Part shown: one piece after another, positions 45,728 to 54,639 of the stretch
Layout of the letters: the number at the start of each line of letters is the position of its first letter
Position numbering within the stretch: the stretch's first letter is position 1
DNA from: Armatimonadota bacterium
Lineage (GTDB): Bacteria > Armatimonadota > Fimbriimonadia > Fimbriimonadales > Fimbriimonadaceae
DNA length: 64,000 nt
Direction of reading: 5' to 3'
NCBI GenBank assembly: GCA_016223145.1
Contig: JACRPN010000006.1
Coordinates: 1 to 64,000, forward strand
The notes under the pieces: model-generated
The model's input: the letters and a program-made list of their open reading frames with translations, nothing else
Databases searched by the model: none
What the model was told of the DNA's origin: nothing
Position numbers and translations under genes: made by a program

Positions 45728-47467
45728 CGTCTCGTATGCTGGAACTCGGAATTCCACGCGTCCATCTCTTGCCAGCGATACGAGGCCAGCCGACCAGAGT
45801 CGCAACCGAGTTGTCTTCGAAGCGAACTCCTCTCCTTGAAGTAGCCTTCTCACCTCGTCCTCGGTGTCCTTGTCTCGCGTTGCCTCGGCTAGGATTCTGT
45901 GGAGGTGGTCGCTAAAGGGTCCATCCTCCCAAGCTATGTTGCTGCGAAGCTCATCAATCGATCCACCTTGGTGCAGGAACGAAAACACCTTGCGAGCAAG
46001 ATAAGGATGGCCCTTAGTGAGCTCAAAAACATAGGGTGAGAGATGGCTGACAGGTGCCCCGTACTTGGCGCCAAGTTCTCTGACCTCGTCTTCAGTGAAA
46101 TCGCGCAAGCTGACCCTTGTTCCCACATTGAATGGCGATTGATTGATGTCTTTGATGAACAAGTGGGCCTCGTTGGCGTAGCTGATCAGTATTGACATTC
46201 GTTTCCAAGGTCCCTCGGGCTCCAGCAAGCGCCGGTTGTGCCAGCTCCTTACGAGGCCGAAGAAATCGTCAGCGTAGTCCGTCGCAAAAACGCGGTCCAC
46301 TTCGTCCATGGCCCAGCACACGCGTCCATCCGTTTGACGCAGGCAATTGTCAATCTGCTGATCCAAGTTCGAGTTTGGCCCGACCCATTCGTTCCAAGAA
46401 GGATCATAGGTCAATCCCAGTTGAGTCGCAAACGAGTGGATAAGCGTTCGATAGAAGGCTGGAGCCCGGGCAATTTCCGTCTTGCCGAGCGTTTGAAAGT
46501 CTGTGACGACAACTTTCACGCCCCTCTCGCGGAGCCGTCCGGAAGATCTCGCAATAAGCGAGGTCTTGCCGACTTGGCGTGGACCAAAAACCAACACCAC
46601 GGGCTCTCCCGCAGCCAGGGAGGCATTTGTGACTTGGTCTGCTCTTCGTTCCACATAGAACCGCGATTCCGCCGATAGGTGATCGACTGACTCGGGGCGC
46701 AATGTCTCGATACCAGTAGATGACGTGTAGAACTTATCCGGTCTAGTCATCCCTTGGGCCTCGATGGCCTCCAGCGAAGCAATCGATGGCGTCTGTCCGA
46801 AGTTGTCGTCCAGCATCTTCTCCAGAGCCTCATATTGCTTCAGGGCCATGGCCTGGTTATCAATAGCGGCATAGCTTCGGATAGAAGCTCGAAACACCTC
46901 CTCACGTTGGGGTGCCAAGACGATGGCCGCGTTAGCAATGCGGACGGCTTCGACGCCTTGTCCACTGCCAGCCAGACTCAAACACAAACTCTCAACAGTC
47001 TTGCAGAAGACTTCCTCAAGTTGACGGCGGTATGGATAGACCCAATCGGCTTCGATTGGCAAGAGGAGTGGCCCGCCATAGAGAGCAATCGCTTCTGTGG
47101 CGCGCAGGTTCTCGCTTTGATCCGGATGGCCACCTTCAAGTAACGACAGGAATCTCTCCACATCAGTTTCGAAAGCGCTCGTAGAGAGTATCGTCTTCGA
47201 TAGCGCCGTGCTCATGTATGCTCCGCGCTCGACTCCGACTTCGATGGCATCTCTCACGTCGGCGATGGCTCTTCTCAAGCATTGAGCCTGACGGTCACCA
47301 TCCGAGTCGGGCCAGAGCAGGTCTCGCAGAGTGGCGTTCGCGATCTCTCGTCCTTTGTTCAGAGCCAGCAAAGCCAGCAATGCGGCAGCCTTTCGCGAAC
47401 GAAACGAGGCTTGCACTGCATCAGGCGATAACACTTCGAATCGCCCCAGCATTCGTATCTGCCACAT
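45704..47467 (-). CDS. SARP-type transcriptional regulator with AAA-like ATPase domain
   Basis: 587 residues from ATG 47467, with an AAGG site; 42 extra residues are possible from 47593. N-terminal winged helix (MWQIRMLGRFEV, FRSRKAAALLALLAL, LRDLLWP, LRRAIADVR) at about 1-95 and a BTAD helical domain about 99-230 match the AfsR/SARP activators. Residues about 265-500 are an AAA-like ATPase with P-loop GPRQVGKTS at 295-303 and Walker B CWAMDEVD; INQSPFNVGTRVSLRDF matches SPFNVG/TPFNVG in the 42158 protein. SARP proteins bind direct repeats spaced one helical turn, which fits the 11-bp repeat in both nearby promoters. A regulator of the flanking operons is proposed. Confidence 0.85.
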   Translation of the reverse strand: MWQIRMLGRFEVLSPDAVQASFRSRKAAALLALLALNKGREIANATLRDLLWPDSDGDRQAQCLRRAIADVRDAIEVGVERGAYMSTALSKTILSTSAFETDVERFLSLLEGGHPDQSENLRATEAIALYGGPLLLPIEADWVYPYRRQLEEVFCKTVESLCLSLAGSGQGVEAVRIANAAIVLAPQREEVFRASIRSYAAIDNQAMALKQYEALEKMLDDNFGQTPSIASLEAIEAQGMTRPDKFYTSSTGIETLRPESVDHLSAESRFYVERRADQVTNASLAAGEPVVLVFGPRQVGKTSLIARSSGRLRERGVKVVVTDFQTLGKTEIARAPAFYRTLIHSFATQLGLTYDPSWNEWVGPNSNLDQQIDNCLRQTDGRVCWAMDEVDRVFATDYADDFFGLVRSWHNRRLLEPEGPWKRMSILISYANEAHLFIKDINQSPFNVGTRVSLRDFTEDEVRELGAKYGAPVSHLSPYVFELTKGHPYLARKVFSFLHQGGSIDELRSNIAWEDGPFSDHLHRILAEATRDKDTEDEVRRLLQGEEFASKTTRLRLWSAGLVSLARDGRVEFRVPAYETLLRTTLL

Positions 47468-48029
47468 GCCGATGCCTTTTACCCGATGCGTTCGGGTTTG
47501 ATTGCCCGACCGGTCGACATCCGAGGTATCGAAGGCCCGACCATGAAGCCCCACCATGGAGAGAACCGGGTTCGTAGAGGCCAGGTTCGACACAGCAGCG
47601 AATGGGAGCTCTCACCTTAGCCAACCTCATCGCCATAGCTGTTGGTCGACGTTGCTCTGCCGCATCCTTTGGGGCAACAGTTTTTTTGCCAATCTTTCAA
47701 CTCGCGCTCAATGAGGGGGAGAACAGAGTCCTACGTCAGGACCTCGTTGATCGCTGCTAGGTCTATCTTGCGTGGGCGGAACCCCTGAGTTCATCGACCT
47801 TCGGCCACGGTAGGTTCGTTTACACCGCCTAGGTGAATGGCGTCCAAAACCTTCTGGGCCCCCAAATGAACTCCACTCAGTCTCCAAACCGTGGCACCGT
47901 GGGCCTGAAACACCGATTCACGACGCATCCCATGCGCTTCGGCCCCCGGTTCTCGTTTGCGGGTCTGTGAACGGGCGTATCGGCGATTCTCACAAACCGG
48001 ATTGAATGGGTCGTTTCACTTCCTGCTGC
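47468..48029. other. Divergent intergenic region between the regulator and the SGNH operon
   Basis: No gene seen. The part nearest the regulator encodes its possible alternative N-terminus to 47593. No clear promoter box was identified for either side apart from the element at 48030-48057. Confidence 0.45.
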
Positions 48030-48057
48030 GTGACGGACTTCGTCACGTTTCCGTCAC
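48030..48057 (+). promoter_or_regulatory. Three-half-site operator-like element, site 2
   Basis: Half-sites are GTGAC 48030-48034, GTCAC 48042-48046 and GTCAC 48053-48057, offsets 12 and 11 bp, followed by GCTCC. The first two lie in the inverted repeat CGTGACG/CGTCACG with a 5-bp spacer, as in site 1. The proximal half-site is 73 nt from ATG 48131 (64 nt from ATG 48122), against 71 nt for site 1. Confidence 0.7.
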
Positions 48058-48130
48058 GCTCCCAATGTTAGGCTACGAAATGCAGATTCCAGGAACTCCC
48101 TGAATCCAAGCTGATCTGCTGATGACGCCT

Positions 48131-51100
48131 ATGAGAAACACTGAATGCAGGAATGTCGAATCTAGAAGAACTGGCAGCAATAGGGCACGCGTCAGGCCAA
48201 GTCTCGTCTCGACATGGGTCTCAGTAGCCTTCATCTTCGCCGCCACTCCGACAAGCGCACTTCTTGTGGGCCACCAGCGCGCCATTGGAGGATCGGGTTC
48301 CCAGCTCCGTCCGCGCAATGACCAAGCTTCTCTTCGCCAGGCTCCCTTGTCCAAAGAGCGCCAACGGCTTGCACAACGAACCGCTGTTCTGCGCCTTGTC
48401 GGAGTTGACGATCTTAGTCAACTGGGCTCGTTGAACCTCGGAGCCCTTTCTCAAAGCGCTAGGGGGTTGACGACAATCCTGGCGGAGGGCGGGCTGGCAA
48501 TCCCATCTGCAAGGTCTGGCGGCAAGGCGGCACCGTATGCTCGAGCGAAGCAGCGAGTCGGCACGGTTTGGCAGTCTCTTAGCGGGACCGGAACGTCGCT
48601 AGAGGTCATTACGCCCCAACAGCTTCAAACAAGGCTCGGGCAGTTCAAGCAATCCCAGCAAGGCAACACGGCTCAGGGTCTGACGATCGACCTGAACGCT
48701 GCCTATTGGGTTGCGCATGAGATAAACATCCCAGACAACTACACCGTCGTACTCAAGTACCCACATGAACGGCTGGTATTGATCGCAGACAAGATCACCT
48801 TTGGCCAAAACGTGCAGTTCACCTATGAACGAACGCCTGTGACACCGTTGGTCAAGCCCTCGCCAACCCCATCCGCACCAGGTGCTCAGATTGACGAAAA
48901 TACACTTGAGAAGGGCGGCACCGGAAAGCCGGGCTTTGCTGGAGGCGCCGGCCAATCGGGCCTGCACACCCCCGACAAATTCAAGAATGATCCCGGACCC
49001 GAATATGAGTTCTGGACCCTTGATGCCGAAGGACCCAATCCAATCATCGACGCCGGCGGTGAGGATGGCCAAGACGGCGGCCCCGGAGGTGACGGTGGCC
49101 CGGGAGGCAAAGGCGGAAAGGGCCTTAACGCCAAGCGGCTCGCAAACAACGGATTCGACGGCGGAACAGGTGGAAAGGGAGGGCGCGCCGGCGACGGAGG
49201 GAACGGCGGCACCGGCGGTAACGGCGGCCGAGTTCGGATCTTTGCGCCACCATCCGAAATCCTCCAAATCGGTGGCAAGGGCTACACTTTCGAGGTTTCC
49301 GGAGGCAAAGGCGGTGCCGGTGGTCCCCAGGGCAGCGCGGGCGCCGGAGGCGAGGGGGGTGATGGTGGCGACGGCATTAGCGGTGTTACCAATAAGAGCC
49401 CAGGTCGAAAGGGTGCTGGCGGCCCGCAGGGCGACCCGGGCAATCCAGGTGCCGCTGGGCAGGCTGGCACGGTCGCGGGCACCGATGCGGTTCAGTTGAT
49501 TCCAATCTCGCCAAATGACTATGCCGGAGAGCTCTGGAAGCCCCTCATCGGGCAAGTATCCGGCAGCAATCAGGTTTCGTACGAGGTCAGGAAGGGGGAT
49601 CAGGTCACGCTTACTGGCAAGAACTTCGCTCCTGGGGACACCGTTTACATTCGATGCAACGGGCAGATGGCGCCTTGTCAGACGGTGTTCATCTCAGGGG
49701 GCAACAATCCGCTGGACGACAGTCTCCTCACTTTCATGGTCCCAGCTTCCGATGGGGCAAAGGCTCCGATCCAAGTTGTGCGTAACAGCGGCGTGAAATC
49801 TTCAACGGCAACACCGCTCTACGTGTTGCCGGTCTTGGACCCATCTCTTAACGGTCTACGCGCCAAACCCAACGACACGATTACGCTGACGGGCAGTGGT
49901 TTCACACCAACGATGTCTGTGTTCGCCTTTTGGGAAGGTCAATCCGCCGATGTTTCGCTAGACGAAAACAACGCCAATAGCCTAACGTATGTCAATGCCA
50001 CCCAAGTCAAGTGGCGCGTGGTTAGGCCAGCAAACAAAGCTTGTGGCGACCAGGCAAGAGAGCCGGTCAAGCTTGAGGTGAGATCGATCCCAGAAAACAA
50101 ACGAAGCAACCAGATTTCGGCAAACTATGACAACTATGTTATGCTGGTTGTCGGTGACTCGATGGCTTGGGGAACCGGCCTTGCCGACTCCCAAAAGCAC
50201 CACTACTTGCTGGCAGAGCACATTAAGAACACCGTCCTCAGCCAAAACAACCCTGGCCGAATGCAACTCAGTCGTGTCGTGGTTGCTCACACAGGCGCCA
50301 TCCTCGGTTGGGACAGTCAGCAAAGTCAGGAGCAGGCTGCAATCGATGGCGAGGTGCCGACGAAGTTCCCTTCGATCAAGAAGCAATTGTCTGATCACGA
50401 AGGCGAGCTCGCTCCGTACATCGACCTTGTCGTCATGTTCGCAGGAATCAATGACTTTGGAATGACCAACATCTTTAACCCAGGCACATCCTTCTCGACA
50501 ATAGAGTCGAAGGCCGACCTGTACCTTGGAACTCACCTTACCGCATGCCTCAAGCTTGCACTCCAGAAGATGCCTACCTCCAAAATCGTGGTCTGTGCCT
50601 ATCATCGGCCGGTAAGTGTGGATACGGATTGGGGAAAGCTGAAGCAGTTTGAACTCCTCGACTGGTACCTGCAGAAGGAGATGTGGAAGGGATTCGCCGG
50701 TGGCGCACCTTATAACGACACGAATCGTGACACTGTGGTAAAGAACGCCGAAAAGTGGCACGAATACTCCTCGCAAAGGATCGCGCAAACGATATCCAGT
50801 GTCAACGTTGGCCTGGCATCGCCTCGCGCATTCTTTGCCAATCCTTACCCGGTCACTACCGCTGAGCAAGAGAAATACGTGAACAGCATTGCCATGTGGA
50901 CGGGCAAGAATCGACACGTTTGGAGTCCAGAACCGTCGCTTCACAAGAAGTGTGGCCACAACCACAATAACTCTCTCAACTTCGCCCATGATCCAGATGA
51001 AATTGACCAAGTGATCTCCGCACGCATCGACGCGGTGAACACCCACTCTTTGAGAATCAACGAGGACACAGATGATGACCGTAAGCGGGTTGGCTACTCG

Positions 51101-51175
51101 AGCGCGTCTTGTCATCCTAACGCAAAGGGTGCTTACGACTACTTCGAAGCAATGCGAGTGGCTCTTGGTTTATAA
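48131..51175 (+). CDS. Secreted collagen-like/IPT/SGNH-hydrolase protein
   Basis: 1014 residues from ATG 48131 (48122 is an in-frame alternative adding three residues; neither has a clear ribosome site). A long n-region leads to the signal TWVSVAFIFAATPTSALL. Residues about 255-450 are a Gly-rich region with GGx triplets (GGPGGDGGPGGKGGKG, GGTGGNGGR) including collagen-like GPQGDPGNPGAAGQAG. Then follow two IPT/TIG-like units (GDQVTLTGKNFAPGDTVY and NDTITLTGSGFTPTMSVF). From about 670 is an SGNH/GDSL hydrolase: GDSMAWG with the nucleophile Ser, GIND, and SCHPNAKGA with the catalytic His. It may deacylate a surface polymer. It is first gene of the tpr-barrel/csgG-like operon. Confidence 0.85.
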   Translation: MRNTECRNVESRRTGSNRARVRPSLVSTWVSVAFIFAATPTSALLVGHQRAIGGSGSQLRPRNDQASLRQAPLSKERQRLAQRTAVLRLVGVDDLSQLGSLNLGALSQSARGLTTILAEGGLAIPSARSGGKAAPYARAKQRVGTVWQSLSGTGTSLEVITPQQLQTRLGQFKQSQQGNTAQGLTIDLNAAYWVAHEINIPDNYTVVLKYPHERLVLIADKITFGQNVQFTYERTPVTPLVKPSPTPSAPGAQIDENTLEKGGTGKPGFAGGAGQSGLHTPDKFKNDPGPEYEFWTLDAEGPNPIIDAGGEDGQDGGPGGDGGPGGKGGKGLNAKRLANNGFDGGTGGKGGRAGDGGNGGTGGNGGRVRIFAPPSEILQIGGKGYTFEVSGGKGGAGGPQGSAGAGGEGGDGGDGISGVTNKSPGRKGAGGPQGDPGNPGAAGQAGTVAGTDAVQLIPISPNDYAGELWKPLIGQVSGSNQVSYEVRKGDQVTLTGKNFAPGDTVYIRCNGQMAPCQTVFISGGNNPLDDSLLTFMVPASDGAKAPIQVVRNSGVKSSTATPLYVLPVLDPSLNGLRAKPNDTITLTGSGFTPTMSVFAFWEGQSADVSLDENNANSLTYVNATQVKWRVVRPANKACGDQAREPVKLEVRSIPENKRSNQISANYDNYVMLVVGDSMAWGTGLADSQKHHYLLAEHIKNTVLSQNNPGRMQLSRVVVAHTGAILGWDSQQSQEQAAIDGEVPTKFPSIKKQLSDHEGELAPYIDLVVMFAGINDFGMTNIFNPGTSFSTIESKADLYLGTHLTACLKLALQKMPTSKIVVCAYHRPVSVDTDWGKLKQFELLDWYLQKEMWKGFAGGAPYNDTNRDTVVKNAEKWHEYSSQRIAQTISSVNVGLASPRAFFANPYPVTTAEQEKYVNSIAMWTGKNRHVWSPEPSLHKKCGHNHNNSLNFAHDPDEIDQVISARIDAVNTHSLRINEDTDDDRKRVGYSSASCHPNAKGAYDYFEAMRVALGL

Positions 51176-51214
51176 GCCGCGGGATAAGCGGGCGTTTCCG
51201 ATGGAAGGGCAACT

Positions 51215-53182
51215 ATGAGTAAGCGAGTACGAAAGCATGCCTGTGTCGGAGCCTGGAGTCTTGCGGCACTGGCACTCGGCCAACAAAACATCAAACCCCT
51301 TCGGATGGAGGGAACAGATGCGGGAAAGCTCAATAACGAGGGCATCGAACTATCTCTTAAAGGCAAGTTTCGAGAGGCTGTCACCAAGATCGACCTGGCT
51401 AGTGTGAATGACCTAACTAGTCCGATCCCTTGGATCAACGGATCCTGGCTTCAGCTTGAGCTTGGAAGGCACGCGGCGGCGTTCACTGCTATCAGGCAAG
51501 CACAGCTGATGGGTGATGCTTCTCTTAGGAGGCTTACACTGGACATTGAGGTCGAAACCGCTCGGGGACAGCTTGACAAGGCATGGAGCGGCGTTCGCCA
51601 GGCGGAGTTTCAGAGGCCTGAAGAGCCCTATGTCCATATGGCAAGGGCCAAATGGGCTGACTCGGCTTCGCGGTCAAGAGTTGCTGAGAGATCTCGCTGG
51701 CAAGCCTATCGGTTTGGGCGCGAAGTTGTCGTCGATTCCAAGCCCTTCAGCACATCGGATCTGCAAGGGGACTTGGGTCCAAAGGGGGCAGGTGTAGTGG
51801 AAGGAAACGTGCAGTCCTTTGGAGGCTCGGGCGCGGTTGCGGCGAGCGGAAAGTGGGTCTCGGAGACGCTTGGCGGGCAGGTCGAAGCAAAGAACACGGC
51901 CGTCCAGGCGCAGCTATCGGCCGATGGCGCTTTGGGCACCCTTTATGGAAACTACCGGACGCTAGACAGTGAGCGTCCTGGGCCGCCGAACACCCTCTTC
52001 GTGTCAACCCCGGGGGCGGCGCTTCGCTACGAGGATTGGATGCTGGGATGGCAGCGGCGCTTTGGCGACTTTACGCTGAATCTCAACCGGCGCGAGGCCA
52101 TAGCGGATCTGCGGCCCGCTGCGGGAAGTCTCTTCGTCCCCAACATCGAGCAGCGGCAATGGATGGCGGAGGGGCGTTGGGACCGCGGACCGTGGACCCT
52201 TGGCGGAGGAACAAGCGTGGTTGATCGCTGGTCTGTGTTGAGCCCCGCGATCGAGCCGTTCGAGGACGTGTTTCCCAAGGGAAGCACGAGAATCTCCCAT
52301 GGCTATTTCGTCTATCGAGCAGACCTATCTCAACGAAGCCGCTTGATCCTCGGAGGAACGGTGGAGGAAATCGGGGGTCACACGCATGGACTGCTTTCGG
52401 GGGAGCTTGCCCTCAAGATTTCGGGTGAAAAGTACTTCAGGATTGGCACAAAGCCCACAATGAATCGAGCCGGGACTGTCCTCTACCCTGAAGATCTTCG
52501 TGCAAGACCTCTTGGCGATAACACGATCGACCGCGTTCTCAACTCTGCCCTAACGGTCAACCGCACGACGAGCGTCTTCTCGGCTTTTGAAAAGCAAGAT
52601 GAGGTGTTCGCGAACTTGGATCTCATAGCTTCCGAAGGGAAGTCCCTTCGAATCGGTGGCTTCAGGAAGCAGTTTTCAAGCGGGTTGTTCATGACAGGTG
52701 ACCCTCAGCAGCAAGCGTCGCTCGATCTGTTTCCAATGGCTCAAGGCCGTGTGCAAGGTGTCGAAGCGACATACGCTCACACGGTGTCCTCCAAAGTTGA
52801 GTTGGGTGCCTATTTTGTTGCGCAAGAGAGTGAGGGAACGATCGGGACTGGAGGTGGCGGATTCAGGACGCGATTGTCCAACACGTCAGATCGCCTGGGG
52901 GGAATCACCCTCGACTTCGCCGCCGGATCGACGTCAATCGCAGTGTTCTGGTCCTACATGGGACCTCAAACCCAATACTCTTATCGGTTGAATGAGGCCA
53001 CCATGACCAAGGAACTGCACCTCGAAAGAGTCGGATCCTTATCGAGCGTTAACGTCGTCGTCAAGACTCCGCTCAAGCGAGGCAGCCTCGAGTTCGCCGC
53101 CCTAAATCTCACGGGCAGCTCCTTCTACAAGGGCTATGGCGCTTCCCCATACTTCGCTGTCGGATACTCCTCGAGGTTCTAG
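51215..53182 (+). CDS. TPR-domain outer-membrane beta-barrel protein
   Basis: 655 residues from ATG 51215 with GGAAGGG upstream, 39 bp after the SGNH gene. After a signal peptide (WSLAALALG), residues about 30-160 are TPR-like helices (NNEGIELSLKGKFREAVTKI, ASLRRLTLDIEVETARGQLDKAW). From about 200 the chain consists of alternating beta strands and turns (GQVEAKNTAVQAQLSADGAL, SLRIGGFRKQFSSGLF) and ends YFAVGYSSRF, the terminal Phe typical of barrels inserted by BamA. This layout resembles secretion or surface-export porins such as PgaA/BcsC-type TPR-barrels, though no sequence identity to those is claimed. It is 6 bp from the csgG-like gene. Confidence 0.75.
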   Translation: MSKRVRKHACVGAWSLAALALGQQNIKPLRMEGTDAGKLNNEGIELSLKGKFREAVTKIDLASVNDLTSPIPWINGSWLQLELGRHAAAFTAIRQAQLMGDASLRRLTLDIEVETARGQLDKAWSGVRQAEFQRPEEPYVHMARAKWADSASRSRVAERSRWQAYRFGREVVVDSKPFSTSDLQGDLGPKGAGVVEGNVQSFGGSGAVAASGKWVSETLGGQVEAKNTAVQAQLSADGALGTLYGNYRTLDSERPGPPNTLFVSTPGAALRYEDWMLGWQRRFGDFTLNLNRREAIADLRPAAGSLFVPNIEQRQWMAEGRWDRGPWTLGGGTSVVDRWSVLSPAIEPFEDVFPKGSTRISHGYFVYRADLSQRSRLILGGTVEEIGGHTHGLLSGELALKISGEKYFRIGTKPTMNRAGTVLYPEDLRARPLGDNTIDRVLNSALTVNRTTSVFSAFEKQDEVFANLDLIASEGKSLRIGGFRKQFSSGLFMTGDPQQQASLDLFPMAQGRVQGVEATYAHTVSSKVELGAYFVAQESEGTIGTGGGGFRTRLSNTSDRLGGITLDFAAGSTSIAVFWSYMGPQTQYSYRLNEATMTKELHLERVGSLSSVNVVVKTPLKRGSLEFAALNLTGSSFYKGYGASPYFAVGYSSRF

Positions 53183-53188
53183 CCAGAA

Positions 53189-54181
53189 ATGATCCTATTG
53201 CTGCCTGCTGCCGCCCTACTTCTTCAACAAGGAAGCGCGCCCGCCAAGCTGCCCGATTTCACTGGGCCGAAGAAGAGGGCTGTTGTCGCCAGCTTCAAGC
53301 TGGCCATCGACAAGTGGACCATTACAGCCACGGCGCCCTCCGGGGGGACAACCGACACACAGGTGACGATTACCCAGACCGATACTCTGGGCGCCGGCGT
53401 GGCGGACATGTTGGTGACGGAACTCATCGCGTCGAAGCGTTTCCTCGTCTATGAAAAGAAGGACGACGAAGACCTCGCTAAGGCCATTGGAGCACGGGGC
53501 GGAGCCGGAACAGAAAGTCAAGGAGAAGCGCCACAAGCCAAAGCGCTAGGTGCGCAAGTCCTCTTGAAAGGTTCAATTACCGAACTATCCTTCAGGAAGA
53601 AGCTCAGCAGCATTGCCATCCCGGACCTTGCAGATGTTGTGGGTGGCGCGGCGAATTTCGTGGCCACCGTGGGCATCGACCTGAAAGTCATCGACATCGA
53701 ATCGGGCTTGATCCTCGATTCGGTTCAGGCAATCGGAAAGGTCGGCGCCAAGTCGAGCACCCTTGGCTTTAAGCTCGAAGGAATCGACTTCAAGCAAACG
53801 ACCTTTGAGGACAGTCCGATCGCCAAGGCGATGAGGGCTGCTGTGCGTGATGGAGTCCAGAAGGTCTGTGCCAGGCTCGACCGTGTTCCGTGGGAGTCAC
53901 GGGTTGCGCTCGTGTCCGAGACTGAAGAAGCGAAGCTGCTGTACCTTGCATTCGGATCGGAATCAAACATTCCGGTAGGCACCGTCTTGGAGGTGTTCCG
54001 TCCTGGCCGCCCCATCGTCGACCCTCAATCGGGCGAAGTGTTAGGCCAAGAAACTGCAAAAATCCTAGGCAAGTGCCGAGTGCAGACGCTGAACCCCAAG
54101 TTCTCCATTGCCGCCATCCTGGAAGGCTCCGACTTCCAAGCTGGAGATGCCGTGAGGCTCCCGCCCAAATCAGGAAGCTGA
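53189..54181 (+). CDS. CsgG-family outer-membrane secretion protein
   Basis: 330 residues. The core matches CsgG/HfaB: KRAVVASFKL, TLGAGVADMLVTELIASKRFLVYEK, ALGAQVLLKGSITELSF, VGIDLKVIDIESGLILDSVQAIGKV, and DSPIAKAMRAAVRDGVQKV. CsgG forms the nonameric channel that exports curli subunits. The C-terminal 100 residues (NIPVGTVLEVFRPGRPIVDPQSGEVLGQE) are an SH3-like extension found in many non-curli relatives. Unusually, the short signal (MILLLPAAALLLQQGS) has no lipobox cysteine, so it would not be a lipoprotein as CsgG is. No CsgA/B/E/F is near. It is the last gene of the SGNH operon. Confidence 0.8.
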   Translation: MILLLPAAALLLQQGSAPAKLPDFTGPKKRAVVASFKLAIDKWTITATAPSGGTTDTQVTITQTDTLGAGVADMLVTELIASKRFLVYEKKDDEDLAKAIGARGGAGTESQGEAPQAKALGAQVLLKGSITELSFRKKLSSIAIPDLADVVGGAANFVATVGIDLKVIDIESGLILDSVQAIGKVGAKSSTLGFKLEGIDFKQTTFEDSPIAKAMRAAVRDGVQKVCARLDRVPWESRVALVSETEEAKLLYLAFGSESNIPVGTVLEVFRPGRPIVDPQSGEVLGQETAKILGKCRVQTLNPKFSIAAILEGSDFQAGDAVRLPPKSGS

Positions 54182-54272
54182 ATGCTCTTCGATCAGCCAA
54201 TCCTAACGGAAGGGGAAAACTGGTCGTTCACCGTGAAGTGGAGAGCTCGACGCCTCCTTAGGGGAGTTCAAC

Positions 54273-54551
54273 GTGTGGGGCCACCTCGTCCGTCACATCT
54301 CAACCCTCTGCCGCTTGGGCCAGCAGGAGGCGGCTTCGTCGGCGGTGAGCTCCTCAGCTGTCGACGTCACTCCAGAAAACAAGCGCCTGCTGAGGATCAG
54401 GGAAGTGTCTGAGAGGATCGGCTTGAGCCGCACGGTTACCTACAAGTTGATCCATGGAGGGCAGATTTCGGCCACCCGCATTGGCCACCCTACGCGCTTC
54501 CCAGCCAAATCCTCGGAAGAGTGGATTAGGCCTCTGGAAGGCGTATCCTGA
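54273..54551 (+). CDS. Excisionase-family HTH DNA-binding protein
   Basis: 92 residues from GTG 54273, with a GGGGAG site. Residues about 38-88 form a MerR/HTH_17-type helix-turn-helix with wing: LLRIREVSERIGLSRTVTYK, LIHGGQISATRIG, FPAKSSEEWI. Such small proteins act as excisionases or promoter regulators of mobile elements. It ends about 90 bp from the 3' end of tRNA-Thr, the usual integration site of islands, but no integrase is present in the window. It follows the csgG-like gene by 90 bp. Confidence 0.75.
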   Translation: MWGHLVRHISTLCRLGQQEAASSAVSSSAVDVTPENKRLLRIREVSERIGLSRTVTYKLIHGGQISATRIGHPTRFPAKSSEEWIRPLEGVS

Positions 54552-54639
54552 AGCACTCCGCACACTATACGCACACATCCCAGAAGCAACATCCCTCTGC
54601 ACTGTGCGGAAAGTGGGTCATTTAGGTTCAAAAAACTGG

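Noticed and set aside
49982-51115. 377-residue minus-strand open frame
   Set aside because: Antisense to the SGNH hydrolase domain with intact catalytic motifs.
54182-54412. 76-residue frame starting at ATG 54182
   Set aside because: Overlaps the HTH protein in another frame; the HTH frame has a GGGGAG site and a recognisable domain.
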